Shown in pieces: positions 35,094-45,070 of a DNA stretch of 48,314 nt (position 1 is its first letter; each line of letters opens with the position of its first letter). The notes under the pieces were generated by a model that made no database searches, was not told the origin of the DNA, and saw only the letters and a program-made list of their open reading frames with translations. The stretch comes from Ureibacillus endophyticus (GTDB taxonomy: Bacteria > Bacillota > Bacilli > Bacillales_A > Planococcaceae). The position numbers and the translations under genes were made by a program. The stretch covers positions 1 through 48,314 of the forward strand of contig NZ_RBZN01000026.1 in assembly GCF_003628435.1 (NCBI RefSeq). The letters run 5' to 3'.

Positions 35094-35885
35094 TCAGGAA
35101 GCTACCAATTCAATGCGAATTTTATCAGCAATCATTGCAATGAACTCAGAGTTAGTTGGCTTTGATTTTAAATGGTGTACTGTGTATCCAAACATTTGAG
35201 AAATCGATTCGTAGTTGCCGCGGTTCCACGCTACTTCAATAGCATGACGAATTGCACGTTCAACACGTGAAGGCGTTGTACTGAACTTCTTTGCAATTTC
35301 TGGGTATAAAATTTTTGTAACCGAACCAAGTAGCTCAATATCGTAGTAAACCATCTGGATTGCTTCTCTCAAATATGAATAGCCCTTAATATGAGCAGGA
35401 ACACCGATTTCTTTAATAATGCTTGTAATTGTAGTGTCAAGTTGTCTTTGATTTACTTTAGCTTGTCCTTCAGGTTGAAGGATGCTTTGTTTTTTTACAT
35501 TTTCTGATTTTTGACCAGCACAATGTAAGATTTTTTGTACGAGTTGATCAAATTCAAATGGCTTTAACATGAAGTAAGAAGCCCCATAAGTTACTGCTTG
35601 TTTCATGACATCCTCTTGTCCAAAGGCAGTTAGCATAATGACTTGCGTTTTAGCCAATCTTTCGTCACTATACATCGCTTCAAGAACTCCTAATCCATCT
35701 AAATGAGGCATGATGATATCTAAAAGTAATACGTCTGGTTGAAATTCTTCTAACATTTTGATACATAGTTTACCATTTGATGCAGTTGCAACAATCTCAA
35801 TATTTGGATGATTTTCGAAGTATTGTTCCATCGTTCTTACTAAATCTCTGTTATCATCGGCAATAGCCACTTTAACTTTCGGCAA
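35094..35885 (-). CDS. spo0A: Sporulation master response regulator Spo0A
   Basis: Phosphorelay output regulator that activates entry into sporulation, 263 residues. The receiver domain shows acidic Asp10 and Asp11, phosphoacceptor Asp56 in [14 protein letters not shown], and Lys in [10 protein letters not shown] linker follows, then the Spo0A-specific effector domain with [17 protein letters not shown], the recognition-helix region [22 protein letters not shown], and [13 protein letters not shown]. It starts with TTG at 35885, seven bases after AAGGAGG. Upstream are a sigma-H-like promoter and three 0A-like boxes, which fits autoregulation. Confidence 0.98.
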   Translation of the reverse strand: MPKVKVAIADDNRDLVRTMEQYFENHPNIEIVATASNGKLCIKMLEEFQPDVLLLDIIMPHLDGLGVLEAMYSDERLAKTQVIMLTAFGQEDVMKQAVTYGASYFMLKPFEFDQLVQKILHCAGQKSENVKKQSILQPEGQAKVNQRQLDTTITSIIKEIGVPAHIKGYSYLREAIQMVYYDIELLGSVTKILYPEIAKKFSTTPSRVERAIRHAIEVAWNRGNYESISQMFGYTVHHLKSKPTNSEFIAMIADKIRIELVAS

Positions 35886-35979
35886 ATAAATTCCTCCTTT
35901 GATTGGAATTACTATTTTCTACTAAATTTTAGGGCTTCTACGCAATTTATGCCATAGATTTCTTATACTTGACAATTGT

Positions 35980-36098
35980 ATTTTCGACATATCTTAGAGA
36001 AAACCTTTCAAAATTTTTAAAATAATGAGAATGTACGATACTTTCATGGTGAATCGACAAAATTCTATATGTATTAAACAATTTACACACATCCGACA
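35980..36098 (-). promoter_or_regulatory. spo0A control region: sigma-H-like promoter and three 0A-like boxes
   Basis: On the minus strand AAAGGTTTT (36008-36000) and GTCGAAAAT (35988-35980), 11 bases apart, resemble sigma-H -35 and -10 elements. 0A-box-like heptamers TGTCGGA (36098-36092), TGTCGAT (36059-36053) and TGTCGAA (35989-35983) lie in the same orientation, the last overlapping the -10. The arrangement resembles the autoregulated spo0A promoter of Bacillus subtilis; assignment is by pattern only. Confidence 0.5.
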
Positions 36099-36111
36099 CA
36101 TTTAATTTTAA

Positions 36112-36162
36112 TAAAAAAACTAAGAAAAGACTATACTTTTATTTAAAGTATAGTCTTTTCTT
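36112..36162 (-). terminator. Terminator of spoIVB
   Basis: AAGAAAAGACTATACTTT (36122-36139) and its exact complement (36145-36162) form an 18-bp stem with a five-base loop. On the minus strand AGTTTTTTTATT follows. It lies just after the spoIVB stop. Confidence 0.92.
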
Positions 36163-36167
36163 CCCTA

Positions 36168-37112
36168 TTAAGGTTGTTTCTTTAACATTTCATTTACGGT
36201 AATTGCTGCACCTTTTGTTGGTTGTTCGACAAACATATGCGTTACTGCCCCAACAAATTGTCCTTTTTGTATAATTGGACTACCGCTCATTCCTTGAAGA
36301 ATTCCGCCTGTTTTCTCCAATAATTTTTTATCTGTCACAATAAATTGAAGGAAATTATCTTCAATTTTTATAATATCTATGTCGAAAGCTTCAACTTGCG
36401 ACCCTTCAATGGCTGTATAAAGTTGCGCTTTACCTAATTCAATATCTTCAACATGCATAATATCAATTGGTTTACGCAAACTTTGTTTTAAATTGCTTTC
36501 CCAATTGCCAAAAATACCATATGAATCGTTAGACTTAATACTCCCTAAACGAATATCATTTTTTTCAATTACTGAAATCTTGTAGCCTGGATTTCCTGGG
36601 CTACTTTTCTTAATTTGTTCAATGGAGGCTAAATATATTGATCCATTCGTAAATTCAGGTGGTGCATTAAGTACACTATCAATTATTTGATGCCCTAATG
36701 CTCCGTACTGCTTTGATTCCGGATCTATAAAGGTTAATGTACCTATACCATCTGTTTCATCTTTGAGGAACGGCAAAATATTATTCGCCTGTTCATTCGT
36801 CAAAGAAATTTCTCGTTGATCTGATTTTTGTTTTACCGAAATTGTTAAATCTTTGGCATCTAACCGTTGTTTTAACTTCTCTACGGAAGAAACTTGTTCA
36901 CCGTTTACTTTTGTAATAACGTCACCTTTTTTTAGCCATTGACCATTCGGTAGTAAAACATCATGTGCAACGTATACAAATGGCAATTGCAGCTGTATTC
37001 CGATTGATTCACCCATCGGTATTAATTTTTTCGCGGATGCATATGCACTTGGCGAGAAAATTAATACACTAAGTAAAATCAACGTCAACAGATTACGCAA
37101 ATGGCATCTCAT
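36168..37112 (-). CDS. spoIVB: SpoIVB serine peptidase, compact form
   Basis: Forespore-secreted S55 protease that signals across the inter-membrane space to switch on sigma-K processing in the mother cell. After a signal/membrane segment (about 7-26) comes a PDZ domain (about 33-95, LKKGDVITKVNGEQVSSV), then the protease domain with His141 (YGALGHQII), Asp261 (VTDKKLLEKTGG) and Ser276 (QGMSGSPII), at the same spacing as in Bacillus subtilis. Total length is 314 residues against about 425 there. The deficit is N-terminal, where the Bacillus protein is self-cleaved, plus a shortened PDZ-protease junction. AAAGGAGGTG precedes the ATG. Confidence 0.95.
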   Translation of the reverse strand: MRCHLRNLLTLILLSVLIFSPSAYASAKKLIPMGESIGIQLQLPFVYVAHDVLLPNGQWLKKGDVITKVNGEQVSSVEKLKQRLDAKDLTISVKQKSDQREISLTNEQANNILPFLKDETDGIGTLTFIDPESKQYGALGHQIIDSVLNAPPEFTNGSIYLASIEQIKKSSPGNPGYKISVIEKNDIRLGSIKSNDSYGIFGNWESNLKQSLRKPIDIMHVEDIELGKAQLYTAIEGSQVEAFDIDIIKIEDNFLQFIVTDKKLLEKTGGILQGMSGSPIIQKGQFVGAVTHMFVEQPTKGAAITVNEMLKKQP

Positions 37113-37140
37113 AGTCCACCTCCTTTAAGATTTGTACATT

Positions 37141-37170
37141 TACTATGTGTCAGTTGTACAACATTAATGA
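37141..37170 (-). promoter_or_regulatory. Candidate sigma-G promoter of spoIVB
   Basis: On the minus strand TCATTA (37170-37165), 17-base spacer, CATAGTA (37147-37141), against the sigma-G consensus TGMATA-N17/18-CATACTA. The start would fall about 22 bases before the ATG. Forespore expression is the known mode for spoIVB. Confidence 0.5.
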
Positions 37171-37197
37171 GAGGTAAATATTTGTCGTGTTACATCC

Positions 37198-37234
37198 TTT
37201 TTAAAAAAGCAGCCTCATTAGCGAGACTGCTTTT
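37198..37234 (-). terminator. Terminator of recN
   Basis: AAAAGCAGCCTC (37205-37216) and GAGACTGCTTTT (37223-37234) pair with one mismatch and a six-base loop. The minus strand then reads TTTTTTAAAA. Confidence 0.85.
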
Positions 37235-37270
37235 AAATTAAATTACGGGATTAAGCAAATACAAAATTAC

Positions 37271-38980
37271 TTACACCATGCTTTTCATTTCTTGTTTTCG
37301 TATGCTAGCAAGATCCAACAATTCAGAGGCATGTTGTAACGTCAACTCTGTAATTTCAGCACCACTCATCATTCGACTTACTTCTTGAATCCGATTTTCT
37401 ACATCAATATTTGATACAGATGTGTATGTTCGATTTTGATCAACATGTTTTCTTATTAAGTAATGTTGATCTGCCATCGCCGCAACTTGCGGTAAATGGG
37501 ATATACATAGTACTTGGGAGTGAATTGAAATTGCAGCGATTTTTTCTGCAATTGCTTGAGCTACACGACCGCTTACCCCAGTATCCACTTCATCAAATAT
37601 GATTGAAGTAACTCCATTTGAAGAAGAGAAAATAGTCTTTAACGCGAGCATAATTCGAGATAATTCTCCACCTGATGCAATCTTCGGTAATGATTTCGGT
37701 GGTTCACCAACATTTGTTGATATATAGAATGATACATAGTCTTTCCCATTCGTATCAAAACTATGTAGATTTTCGAAATTAACAATAAATTTGGCTTTTT
37801 CCATATGTAAATCACGTAACTGCTCCATTATGGCATCACTTAATTTTATTGCACAGCGTTTTCTTATGTCAGAAAGTTTTACTGCAATACTTTCTAATTC
37901 ACTTTCCATCTCTTGTAATTTTTTTTCGTTATTTTGAATAGCCTCATCATGATTTTGCAGTTGGAATAATTCTTCTTTAATTTTTTCAAAATAAATTAAG
38001 ATTTCTTCAACAGTAGACCCATATTTACGTTTCATTGTCTGATATTGAGCTAATCGTTGTTCTACTTCATTTAATCGTTCTGGATCAAATTCTAACTCAT
38101 CCAAGATATTTTTAACTTGATAAGCAGCATCCTGTAGAGCGTAAAATGCATTTGAAACTGCGTCTTGTGATTCTTGGAATTGCTCATCTAATGAAACGAT
38201 ATCTGTAAGTGCAGTCATTGCATCACCTACATAATCGAGGCCTTTTTGTTCACCAGAGATGGCTTCATACGCAACATTTGCCCGTTCAAAAATTTTGTGG
38301 AAATTTAATAATCGACGGCGTTCTTCTAGCAATGCTTCTTCTTCATTTATTTTAAGGTTTGCATCTTCAAGCTCTTTTATTTGAAACTGATATAAATCAA
38401 TCCGTTGTGCAATCCGTTGCTCATCTAAATTTAATGACTGTATTTCTCTTTTAAATTGACGATAAGCTTCGTACTTTTCCACATATTTCTCTTTTATTTT
38501 ATTAATGTCTTGACTTGCAAAATAATCTAGTAAATTGATATGTTGCTTTTCGTCCATTAACTCTTGACTTTCATGTTGACCATGAATATCAATTAATGTA
38601 CCACCAATTTCTCTTAAGATGGATAATGGAACAAGTTTACCGTTTATACGACAGACACTTTTTCCATTATCACTGATATCTCGGCGTAGTATAATCGTTC
38701 CTTCTTCACTTTCTAGACCTGCATCGATAAGTTTTTCAAATATGGGATGATTTTCATTCGTTATATTAAATAAACCCGTAAGTTCAGCTTTTTTTGCACC
38801 ATGACGTACAAACTCGTAAGAAGCTCGTCCACCTGCAAGTAAATTAACTGCATCAATAATAATGGATTTACCTGCTCCTGTTTCACCAGTTAAAACAGTT
38901 AAACCATCAGAAAAGTTAATCGTTAACTCATCAATAATTGCAAAGTTACGAATACTAAGCTCTCTTAACAAAAAGTCCAC
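37271..38980 (-). CDS. recN: DNA repair protein RecN
   Basis: SMC-like ATPase recruited early to double-strand breaks, 569 residues. N-terminal Walker A LTGETGAGKSIIIDAVNLLAG (about 29-48), long coiled coil (about 150-400) with a mid-protein hinge, and C-terminal signature LASGGELSRIMLALK, Walker B SIIFDEVDTGVSG and ISHLPQVAAMAD. It lies 18 bases after argR, with the order argR-recN conserved in Bacillus. It ends at its own terminator. Confidence 0.96.
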   Translation of the reverse strand: MDFLLRELSIRNFAIIDELTINFSDGLTVLTGETGAGKSIIIDAVNLLAGGRASYEFVRHGAKKAELTGLFNITNENHPIFEKLIDAGLESEEGTIILRRDISDNGKSVCRINGKLVPLSILREIGGTLIDIHGQHESQELMDEKQHINLLDYFASQDINKIKEKYVEKYEAYRQFKREIQSLNLDEQRIAQRIDLYQFQIKELEDANLKINEEEALLEERRRLLNFHKIFERANVAYEAISGEQKGLDYVGDAMTALTDIVSLDEQFQESQDAVSNAFYALQDAAYQVKNILDELEFDPERLNEVEQRLAQYQTMKRKYGSTVEEILIYFEKIKEELFQLQNHDEAIQNNEKKLQEMESELESIAVKLSDIRKRCAIKLSDAIMEQLRDLHMEKAKFIVNFENLHSFDTNGKDYVSFYISTNVGEPPKSLPKIASGGELSRIMLALKTIFSSSNGVTSIIFDEVDTGVSGRVAQAIAEKIAAISIHSQVLCISHLPQVAAMADQHYLIRKHVDQNRTYTSVSNIDVENRIQEVSRMMSGAEITELTLQHASELLDLASIRKQEMKSMV

Positions 38981-38998
38981 CTCAAATTTTTGTAAATC

Positions 38999-39445
38999 TT
39001 ATAGTAAATCTAAAATACGTTCTTTCACGTTTTCTCGATCTTCTTCCCTACGACAAATAATTAAAATTGTATCGTCTCCTGATAATGTACCCAAAATTTC
39101 TGGCCATTCTAATAAATCTATTAAAACCGCAATTGCATTACCATTACCCGGTAATGATTTTAACATTAAAAAATGCGATACACCATCAATACTAACAAAT
39201 GCGTCTGATAATGCACGTTGGAGTTTTTGAAGCGGGTTAAAGCGTTGGTCTGCAGGTAAGCTATATTTATAGCGGCCATCTGGTAGTGGAACTTTTACTA
39301 AATGTAATTCTTTAATGTCTCTCGATACTGTAGCTTGTGTTACGTTATACCCTGTTTCTTTTAAAGCATCTACTAATTCATCTTGTGTTTCAATTTCATT
39401 ATTTGTAATAATTTCTCGGATTCGCATATGACGTTGACCCTTCAT
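38999..39445 (-). CDS. argR: Arginine repressor ArgR/AhrC
   Basis: Hexameric arginine-responsive regulator that represses arginine biosynthesis and activates catabolism, 148 residues. The N-terminal winged helix reads [22 protein letters not shown] and [19 protein letters not shown]. The C-terminal oligomerisation and arginine-binding domain includes [20 protein letters not shown] and [10 protein letters not shown], nearly identical in layout to AhrC. The ATG at 39445 follows AGAGGTGAA; an upstream GTG lies inside that site. Confidence 0.96.
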   Translation of the reverse strand: MKGQRHMRIREIITNNEIETQDELVDALKETGYNVTQATVSRDIKELHLVKVPLPDGRYKYSLPADQRFNPLQKLQRALSDAFVSIDGVSHFLMLKSLPGNGNAIAVLIDLLEWPEILGTLSGDDTILIICRREEDRENVKERILDLL

Positions 39446-39504
39446 TCCGTTCACCTCTTATGAATATTTATGTATAATTATACTATCATCACAATTTAAA
39501 AACT

Positions 39505-39541
39505 ACAAGAAAAATGGGCAACTCGATTACGAGTTACCCAT
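39505..39541 (-). terminator. Terminator of the dxs-tlyA unit
   Basis: ATGGGCAACTCG (39514-39525) and CGAGTTACCCAT (39530-39541) pair over 12 bp with a four-base loop and one G-U pair on the minus strand, followed by TTTTCTTG. Confidence 0.88.
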
Positions 39542-39576
39542 TATTTCATCATAATTTATACATAATTTTATTAATT

Positions 39577-40395
39577 TTATTTTTTCAGTTCATCGTGTGC
39601 TGCTTGAACAACTTCTTTAAATTGAGTAAATGGTTCGATCGTGTTATCAATTGGGTTCACCAAATGGAATAAAAACTCAATATTTCCTTCCCCACCTGTT
39701 ATCGGTGAAAAAGAAGCATCTTTTACAATAAAGCCGTTTTTTGTAGCCATAGATGCAGTGTCCTCTAACACTTCTAAATGAACTTTAGGATCTTTTACGA
39801 TTCCTTTTTTCCCTACATTTTCACGACCTGCTTCAAATTGTGGTTTGACAAGTGCTATAACATCCCCGCCTGGAATTAGAATCGTTTTTAACACGGGTAA
39901 AATTAACGATAAAGAAATAAATGACACGTCAATTGTTGCAAATTCTGGTAACCCTTTTCCAAAATCCTCTGGTTTGGAATAACGAAAGTTCGTTTTTTCC
40001 ATAACAGTGACACGTTCATCATTGCGAATTTTCCATGCTAGTTGATTTGAACCAACATCCAGGGCATAACAATGTTTCGCTCCATTTTGTAATGCACAAT
40101 CGGTAAATCCACCTGTAGAGGAACCGATGTCTAACATTAATTTACCTTCTACCGTGATGTCGAATACTTCCAAAGCCTTTTCAAGCTTTAGACCACCACG
40201 ACTTACATATTTTAATTGAGAACCTTTTACTTGAAGAGGAGCATCGACAAGAATTTTTTCTCCAGCTTTGTCGATTCGTGTTTCGTTTGAAAAAACTAAT
40301 CCAGCCATTATTGATCGTTTCGCCTTTTCACGAGTCTCACATAGCCCTCTCTCTACTAGTAAAATGTCGACACGTTCTTTTATTTGCTTTGTCAT
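39577..40395 (-). CDS. tlyA: TlyA-family rRNA 2'-O-methyltransferase (YqxC)
   Basis: A 272-residue protein with an N-terminal S4 RNA-binding domain ([20 protein letters not shown]) and a C-terminal FtsJ-type Rossmann methyltransferase ([58 protein letters not shown]). Characterised TlyA proteins methylate 16S and 23S rRNA ribose; hemolysin is an older name. Overlaps the dxs stop by four bases. Confidence 0.92.
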   Translation of the reverse strand: MTKQIKERVDILLVERGLCETREKAKRSIMAGLVFSNETRIDKAGEKILVDAPLQVKGSQLKYVSRGGLKLEKALEVFDITVEGKLMLDIGSSTGGFTDCALQNGAKHCYALDVGSNQLAWKIRNDERVTVMEKTNFRYSKPEDFGKGLPEFATIDVSFISLSLILPVLKTILIPGGDVIALVKPQFEAGRENVGKKGIVKDPKVHLEVLEDTASMATKNGFIVKDASFSPITGGEGNIEFLFHLVNPIDNTIEPFTQFKEVVQAAHDELKK

Positions 40396-42296
40396 ACTTG
40401 CTTCGTTCCTATTGTAGAATTACTTTTTACTAACTTTTGAATACGAAGAACTGCTTCTTCTTTTGTTAGATTAATTTCATCAAGTAATAAATCTACGCTT
40501 CCTTGTTCAATAAATTGATCTGGTATACCCATTCTTTCAATTTCTACATCATAATAGTGGTTTTCACTTGCAAACTCTAATACAGCGCTTCCAAAACCAC
40601 CTTGAAGAACCGCCTCTTCAATAGTTAGAATTGGCATATTTTTTACCATTAGCTCATGTAGCATATCAGAATCTAATGGTTTGATAAATCGAGCATTAAT
40701 GACTTTCACATTAATTCCTTGTTTTGTTAGTTCATCAGCAGCGGCCATTGCCATTGGAATCGTTGTTCCAAATGTTAAAATAGCGGCATCTTGACCATCT
40801 TTTAAAACTTCCCAACTACCGATAGGAATTGTTTTTAATTCATCATCAAGTGGTACTCCAATTCCATTACCACGAGGATAACGGAGTGCAATTGGACCAT
40901 CGTTATATTCGAGCGCCGTTTTTACCATATGTTGACCTTCATTTTCGTCTTTTGGCATCATAAGGACGATATTTGGAATGTGGCGTAAAAAGGCAATATC
41001 AAACACACCTTGATGCGTTTCACCATCAGCACCAACTAAACCAGAACGATCTATTCCAATAAATACATTTAAATTTGGACGCGCAATGTCATGTAAGACT
41101 TGGTCATATGCACGTTGTAAAAATGTAGAATAAATTGCTAAGTAAGGTTTCATTCCTTGAGTTGCTAAACCTGCTGCCATTGTCGTTGCATGTTGTTCGG
41201 CGATTCCAACATCAAAGAATCGATCAGGGAAATCTCGTTGGATCCCTTCCATTTTAGAACCGACTGGCATTGCTGGTGTTATTGCAACGATACGACGATC
41301 ATTCTTCATTAATTTACGAACAGATTCGGATATTAAGCTACTCCATGCTGGACCTTGTACATTTCCTTTAACGAATGCCCCAGTCTCCATTTTATATGGA
41401 CCTGTTCCATGCCATGTGCCAACAGTATCTTCCTCAGCCGGTTTGTAGCCTTTTCCTTTCTTCGTTATAACATGAACGATTACTGGACCAGTCGCTTTTT
41501 TCGCATGTTCTAACGTTTTTTCTAACGCTTCGAAATCATGTCCATCAATAGGTCCTAAATATTTAAAGCCCATTTCTTCAAAGAATACACCTGATACAAC
41601 TAAATATTTCAAACTGTCTTTCACTCGTTCAGCAGTACTTGCTACTTTTCCGCCTAATACTGGAATTTTTTTCATCAGTGATTCTAGTTCTTCTTTTGCT
41701 TTAGAGTATTCTTTTGCAGTACGAAGGCGACCTAAAATATTATGGAGGGCACCTACGTTAGGAGCAATTGACATTTCATTGTCGTTTAATATAACAATCA
41801 TATTCGTTTTTTCATGGCCAATGTGATTTAACGCTTCAAGTGCCATGCCACCTGTTAACGCGCCATCACCAATAATCGGTACGACATAATTGCGTTCTTT
41901 TTTAATATCTCGAGCAATTGCCATACCCATTGCAGCAGATAACGAAGTCGAACTATGACCAGTTTCCCATTCATCATGTTCACTTTCCATTCTTTTCGGG
42001 AAACCGCTTAACCCTTTAAATTGACGTAACGTATCAAATTGACTTGCTCGTCCAGTTAGGATTTTGTGCACATACGCTTGATGCCCTACATCCCATAAAA
42101 ATTTATCCTTTGGGCTATTGAAAGCTTTATGCAAAGCAATTGTCAACTCGACAACGCCAAGATTTGGACCAATATGCCCCCCTGTGATTGAACATTTTTC
42201 AATAAGAAAAGAGCGAATATCTCTTGCTAGAATTTCCAACTCTCTTTTATTCATATTTTTCAAAAAGGATGGACTAGTTATTTTGGTTAAATCCAT
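40392..42296 (-). CDS. dxs: 1-Deoxy-D-xylulose-5-phosphate synthase
   Basis: First enzyme of the methylerythritol phosphate isoprenoid pathway, condensing pyruvate and glyceraldehyde 3-phosphate with thiamine diphosphate. 634 residues, the usual size. Visible are [18 protein letters not shown], the cofactor motif [19 protein letters not shown] to [15 protein letters not shown], the transketolase [20 protein letters not shown] with its catalytic Glu, and [14 protein letters not shown]. It lies 185 bases downstream of ispA with a TATAAT box, so it may have its own promoter besides read-through. Confidence 0.97.
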   Translation of the reverse strand: MDLTKITSPSFLKNMNKRELEILARDIRSFLIEKCSITGGHIGPNLGVVELTIALHKAFNSPKDKFLWDVGHQAYVHKILTGRASQFDTLRQFKGLSGFPKRMESEHDEWETGHSSTSLSAAMGMAIARDIKKERNYVVPIIGDGALTGGMALEALNHIGHEKTNMIVILNDNEMSIAPNVGALHNILGRLRTAKEYSKAKEELESLMKKIPVLGGKVASTAERVKDSLKYLVVSGVFFEEMGFKYLGPIDGHDFEALEKTLEHAKKATGPVIVHVITKKGKGYKPAEEDTVGTWHGTGPYKMETGAFVKGNVQGPAWSSLISESVRKLMKNDRRIVAITPAMPVGSKMEGIQRDFPDRFFDVGIAEQHATTMAAGLATQGMKPYLAIYSTFLQRAYDQVLHDIARPNLNVFIGIDRSGLVGADGETHQGVFDIAFLRHIPNIVLMMPKDENEGQHMVKTALEYNDGPIALRYPRGNGIGVPLDDELKTIPIGSWEVLKDGQDAAILTFGTTIPMAMAAADELTKQGINVKVINARFIKPLDSDMLHELMVKNMPILTIEEAVLQGGFGSAVLEFASENHYYDVEIERMGIPDQFIEQGSVDLLLDEINLTKEEAVLRIQKLVKSNSTIGTKQV

Positions 42297-42438
42297 CTCT
42301 CACACACCTTTTCATCTAAGTATTAAATAAAGTGAACCATAATTAATTAGTTTTCGAAGTGCAATGAAATGCAATATTAAAATATACATGTTTAACTTAT
42401 TGCTTTTAATAAAAGTCCATTTATAAAATGATTTTACT

Positions 42439-42467
42439 ATTATAACAGTGCAAACTATAATTCAAAA
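42439..42467 (-). promoter_or_regulatory. Candidate sigma-A promoter of dxs
   Basis: A consensus -10 TATAAT (minus strand, 42444-42439) has a weak -35 TTTTGA 17 bases upstream, within the ispA-dxs gap. The leader would be about 135 bases; no known riboswitch fold is recognised in it. Confidence 0.4.
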
Positions 42468-42481
42468 GTTTTTGAACCGAT

Positions 42482-43360
42482 TTAGTTATGTCTTTTTACG
42501 ATATATTGTGCAAATTCTTCTAAGATTGCTGTATTTTTATCAATTTTTCTAAGAGCTGTAATTGCGTAATCATAGTGTTCTTCTAATTTTTGTTTAGCAC
42601 CTTCTAAAGTCAGTAGAGCTGGATAAGTACTCTTATGACTTTCAACGTCTTTTCCTGCTGTTTTACCTAACTCTTCAGTTGTACCAACGATATCTAATAT
42701 ATCATCTTGGATTTGGAATGCTAAACCAATATGATGTGCATATTCAACTAGTGCCGATCTTTCTTCTGTCGTTGCATCAGATAGGATTGCTCCGGACTCT
42801 ATACTAAAACGTAATAGAGCACCTGTTTTATTGATATGAACATTTTCTAGTTCAGGTAGGCTTAAACTTCGGTTTTCACCATCGATATCTAGTACTTGTC
42901 CACCTACCATCCCTTCTGCACCAGCAGCAACACTTAATAAATTGATTAGTTCGATCTTCTTCTCAGAAGAGACATTTTCCATCCTAGCTAAAACACCAAA
43001 ACTTAATGTATTTAACGCATCTCCAGCAAGGGTTGCGAGTGCATCTCCAAATATTACATGGTTTGTTGGTTTGCCACGACGCATGTCATCATTATCCATG
43101 CTAGGAAGATCATCGTGAATAAGTGAATATGTATGAATCATTTCCACTGCCGCACCAACTACATATGCTTCATTTTTTTTATTATGAAACAAATCACAAA
43201 CAGCTAATACAAAAAGTGGACGAATTCTTTTTCCACCAGCTTCTAAAGAATATAACATTGATTCTTTCAGTTGAGCTGGAGCTTTAATTGTTCTAACTAA
43301 TTCATAAAGCACTTCATCTAGCTTCGGTAAATTCTCATCAATAAATTGTTTTAAATTCAT
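42482..43360 (-). CDS. ispA: Farnesyl diphosphate synthase (polyprenyl synthetase)
   Basis: Makes C15 farnesyl diphosphate from IPP and DMAPP, feeding undecaprenyl and quinone synthesis. 292 residues. The first aspartate-rich motif is HDDLPSMDNDDMRRG with the two-residue insertion of bacterial FPP synthases, and the second is QIQDDILDIVG. GGKRIRPLF and KTGALLRFSIESGAIL are also diagnostic. Its ATG overlaps the xseB stop by one base. Confidence 0.96.
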   Translation of the reverse strand: MNLKQFIDENLPKLDEVLYELVRTIKAPAQLKESMLYSLEAGGKRIRPLFVLAVCDLFHNKKNEAYVVGAAVEMIHTYSLIHDDLPSMDNDDMRRGKPTNHVIFGDALATLAGDALNTLSFGVLARMENVSSEKKIELINLLSVAAGAEGMVGGQVLDIDGENRSLSLPELENVHINKTGALLRFSIESGAILSDATTEERSALVEYAHHIGLAFQIQDDILDIVGTTEELGKTAGKDVESHKSTYPALLTLEGAKQKLEEHYDYAITALRKIDKNTAILEEFAQYIVKRHN

Positions 43361-43599
43361 TAGTTGTTGTCCACTCCATTATTTATTGGTTCAAAGTTTT
43401 GCTTTTCACCATTTTCATTCACTATAGATATTAACTGTTTTTCAGCATTTTGCAATTTGTCATGGCAAAAATGAGATAATTCCATTCCTTTTTTATATAA
43501 ATCAATTGCTTCCTCTAATTGCACATCACCTTGTTCAAGTTTACGGACAATTTCCTCAAGTTCTTGCATAGCATCAGCAAATTTTTGTTCATTTCCCAT
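43360..43599 (-). CDS. xseB: Exodeoxyribonuclease VII small subunit
   Basis: A 79-residue helical-hairpin protein that binds XseA to form exonuclease VII. The family core FADAMQELEEIVRKLEQGDVQLEEAIDLYKKGMEL fills the first 50 residues, followed by an acidic tail. It starts three bases after xseA and overlaps ispA by one base. Confidence 0.94.
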   Translation of the reverse strand: MGNEQKFADAMQELEEIVRKLEQGDVQLEEAIDLYKKGMELSHFCHDKLQNAEKQLISIVNENGEKQNFEPINNGVDNN

Positions 43600-43602
43600 G
43601 GA

Positions 43603-44949
43603 TTACTCTCCCTTATCCATTATTTTTGTAATGGTAGCTTGCGCTTCACCATCATGATAGTGTATTGAGATTTCTTCACCTTTTTCAATTTGTGATATAG
43701 ATTTAATCACTTTATTATTCTTGTAAGAAACACTATATCCTCTAGACATAATTGCCAAAGGATTTAATGCTTCTAAAGTGCGAATAGCAGAGAGGTAGGA
43801 ATCTTTTTTCTTATTTAGAACTGTCATTATCGATCTTGTTAAACTATTTGTCGTTTGTTCTAATTGTTTACTGTAAAATTGTATATCATTTTTAGGTGAA
43901 TGTAATTTAATTGCTGTATCTAATTTTTGTAATTCAGCTGATTTCTTCATTAAAAATAGTTGTGACGCTCTCCCAAGTTGGATGTCCATTTGGATTAGTC
44001 TTTCAGTAAAAGGACGATATAGTCGCTCTGGTGTTGCTAATGGGTATGCTTTTTGAAGCTTTGTTAACCGACTACGTTCGTAGGCTAATTTTGAACTAAC
44101 CATTTGGTGTAATTGCGACCGATTTTGTAAAATTCGCTGAACTAATTCATGTTGGTTTGGTACAGCTAATTCTGCTGCTGCAGTCGGTGTTGGAGCACGT
44201 AAATCTGCAACAAAATCTGCAATTGTTGTATCTGTTTCATGTCCTACCGCGCTAATTATCGGTATTCTACTCTCGAATATAGCTCTTGCAACAATTTCTT
44301 CATTAAATGCCCATAAATCTTCAATGGACCCACCACCACGACCTACTATTAAGACGTCACAGAGCTTTTGTTTGTTCGCTAACTGTATATTTTGCACAAT
44401 ATTTGGTGCAGCGTTTTCCCCTTGAACAATTGTAGGATATATAACGATTTCTGCTAAGGGATAGCGACGTGTAATGGTTGTGCAAATATCACGAATGGCT
44501 GCTCCTGTAGTAGCTGTTAACACACCCACCGTTTTAGGAAATTTAGGTATTGGCTGTTTGAAATTCGGATTAAATAAACCTTCCTTGTTTAATCGTTCTT
44601 TTAGTTGATTAAAAGCTACGAATAGTCCACCTACTCCATCAGGTTCCATAGAATGTGCATAAAGTTGATAAACACCAGAAGCTTCATAGACACTCACTTC
44701 GCCACGAATAAATACTTGCATACCTTCTTCAGGTCTAAATTTTAACTTACTTGCATTCATACGGAACATCGCAGCTGTGATTCGGGCAGTATCATCTTTT
44801 AGTGTGAAATAAATGTGGCCTGAAGTATGGATTTTAACATTACTCAGTTCACCTTTAACATAAACTTCTCTTAGATGAGGATCTGCGTCAAATTTTCTTT
44901 TTATATATTTAGTTAGTGCTTTTACAGTTAAATATGAAGATGATGTCAT
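43603..44949 (-). CDS. xseA: Exodeoxyribonuclease VII large subunit
   Basis: Catalytic subunit of exonuclease VII, which degrades single-stranded DNA from both ends. 448 residues: N-terminal OB fold (YVKGELSNVKIHTSGHIYFT), catalytic domain with IVGRGGGSIEDLWAFNEE and ISAVGHETDTTIADFVADLRAPTPTAAAE, and a coiled-coil C-terminal half. The ATG at 44949 has GAAGGAG seven bases before it; the upstream 14-codon extension is not needed. First gene of the xseA-xseB-ispA unit. Confidence 0.95.
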   Translation of the reverse strand: MTSSSYLTVKALTKYIKRKFDADPHLREVYVKGELSNVKIHTSGHIYFTLKDDTARITAAMFRMNASKLKFRPEEGMQVFIRGEVSVYEASGVYQLYAHSMEPDGVGGLFVAFNQLKERLNKEGLFNPNFKQPIPKFPKTVGVLTATTGAAIRDICTTITRRYPLAEIVIYPTIVQGENAAPNIVQNIQLANKQKLCDVLIVGRGGGSIEDLWAFNEEIVARAIFESRIPIISAVGHETDTTIADFVADLRAPTPTAAAELAVPNQHELVQRILQNRSQLHQMVSSKLAYERSRLTKLQKAYPLATPERLYRPFTERLIQMDIQLGRASQLFLMKKSAELQKLDTAIKLHSPKNDIQFYSKQLEQTTNSLTRSIMTVLNKKKDSYLSAIRTLEALNPLAIMSRGYSVSYKNNKVIKSISQIEKGEEISIHYHDGEAQATITKIMDKGE

Positions 44950-45004
44950 AGGAACGACTCCTTCATCTTGAATTGCCGTGTTATAGAACACATTAAAAAA
45001 TTTT

Positions 45005-45042
45005 ATCCAATATAAAAGCTGTTTCTCTATAGAAAAACAGCT
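45005..45042 (-). terminator. Terminator between folD and xseA
   Basis: On the minus strand AGCTGTTTTTCT pairs with AGAAACAGCT (one bulge) around a four-base loop, followed by TTTATATTGG. It should end the nusB-folD transcript. Confidence 0.75.
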
Positions 45043-45070
45043 CTATCTTTATATATTACATGTTTTCTTG

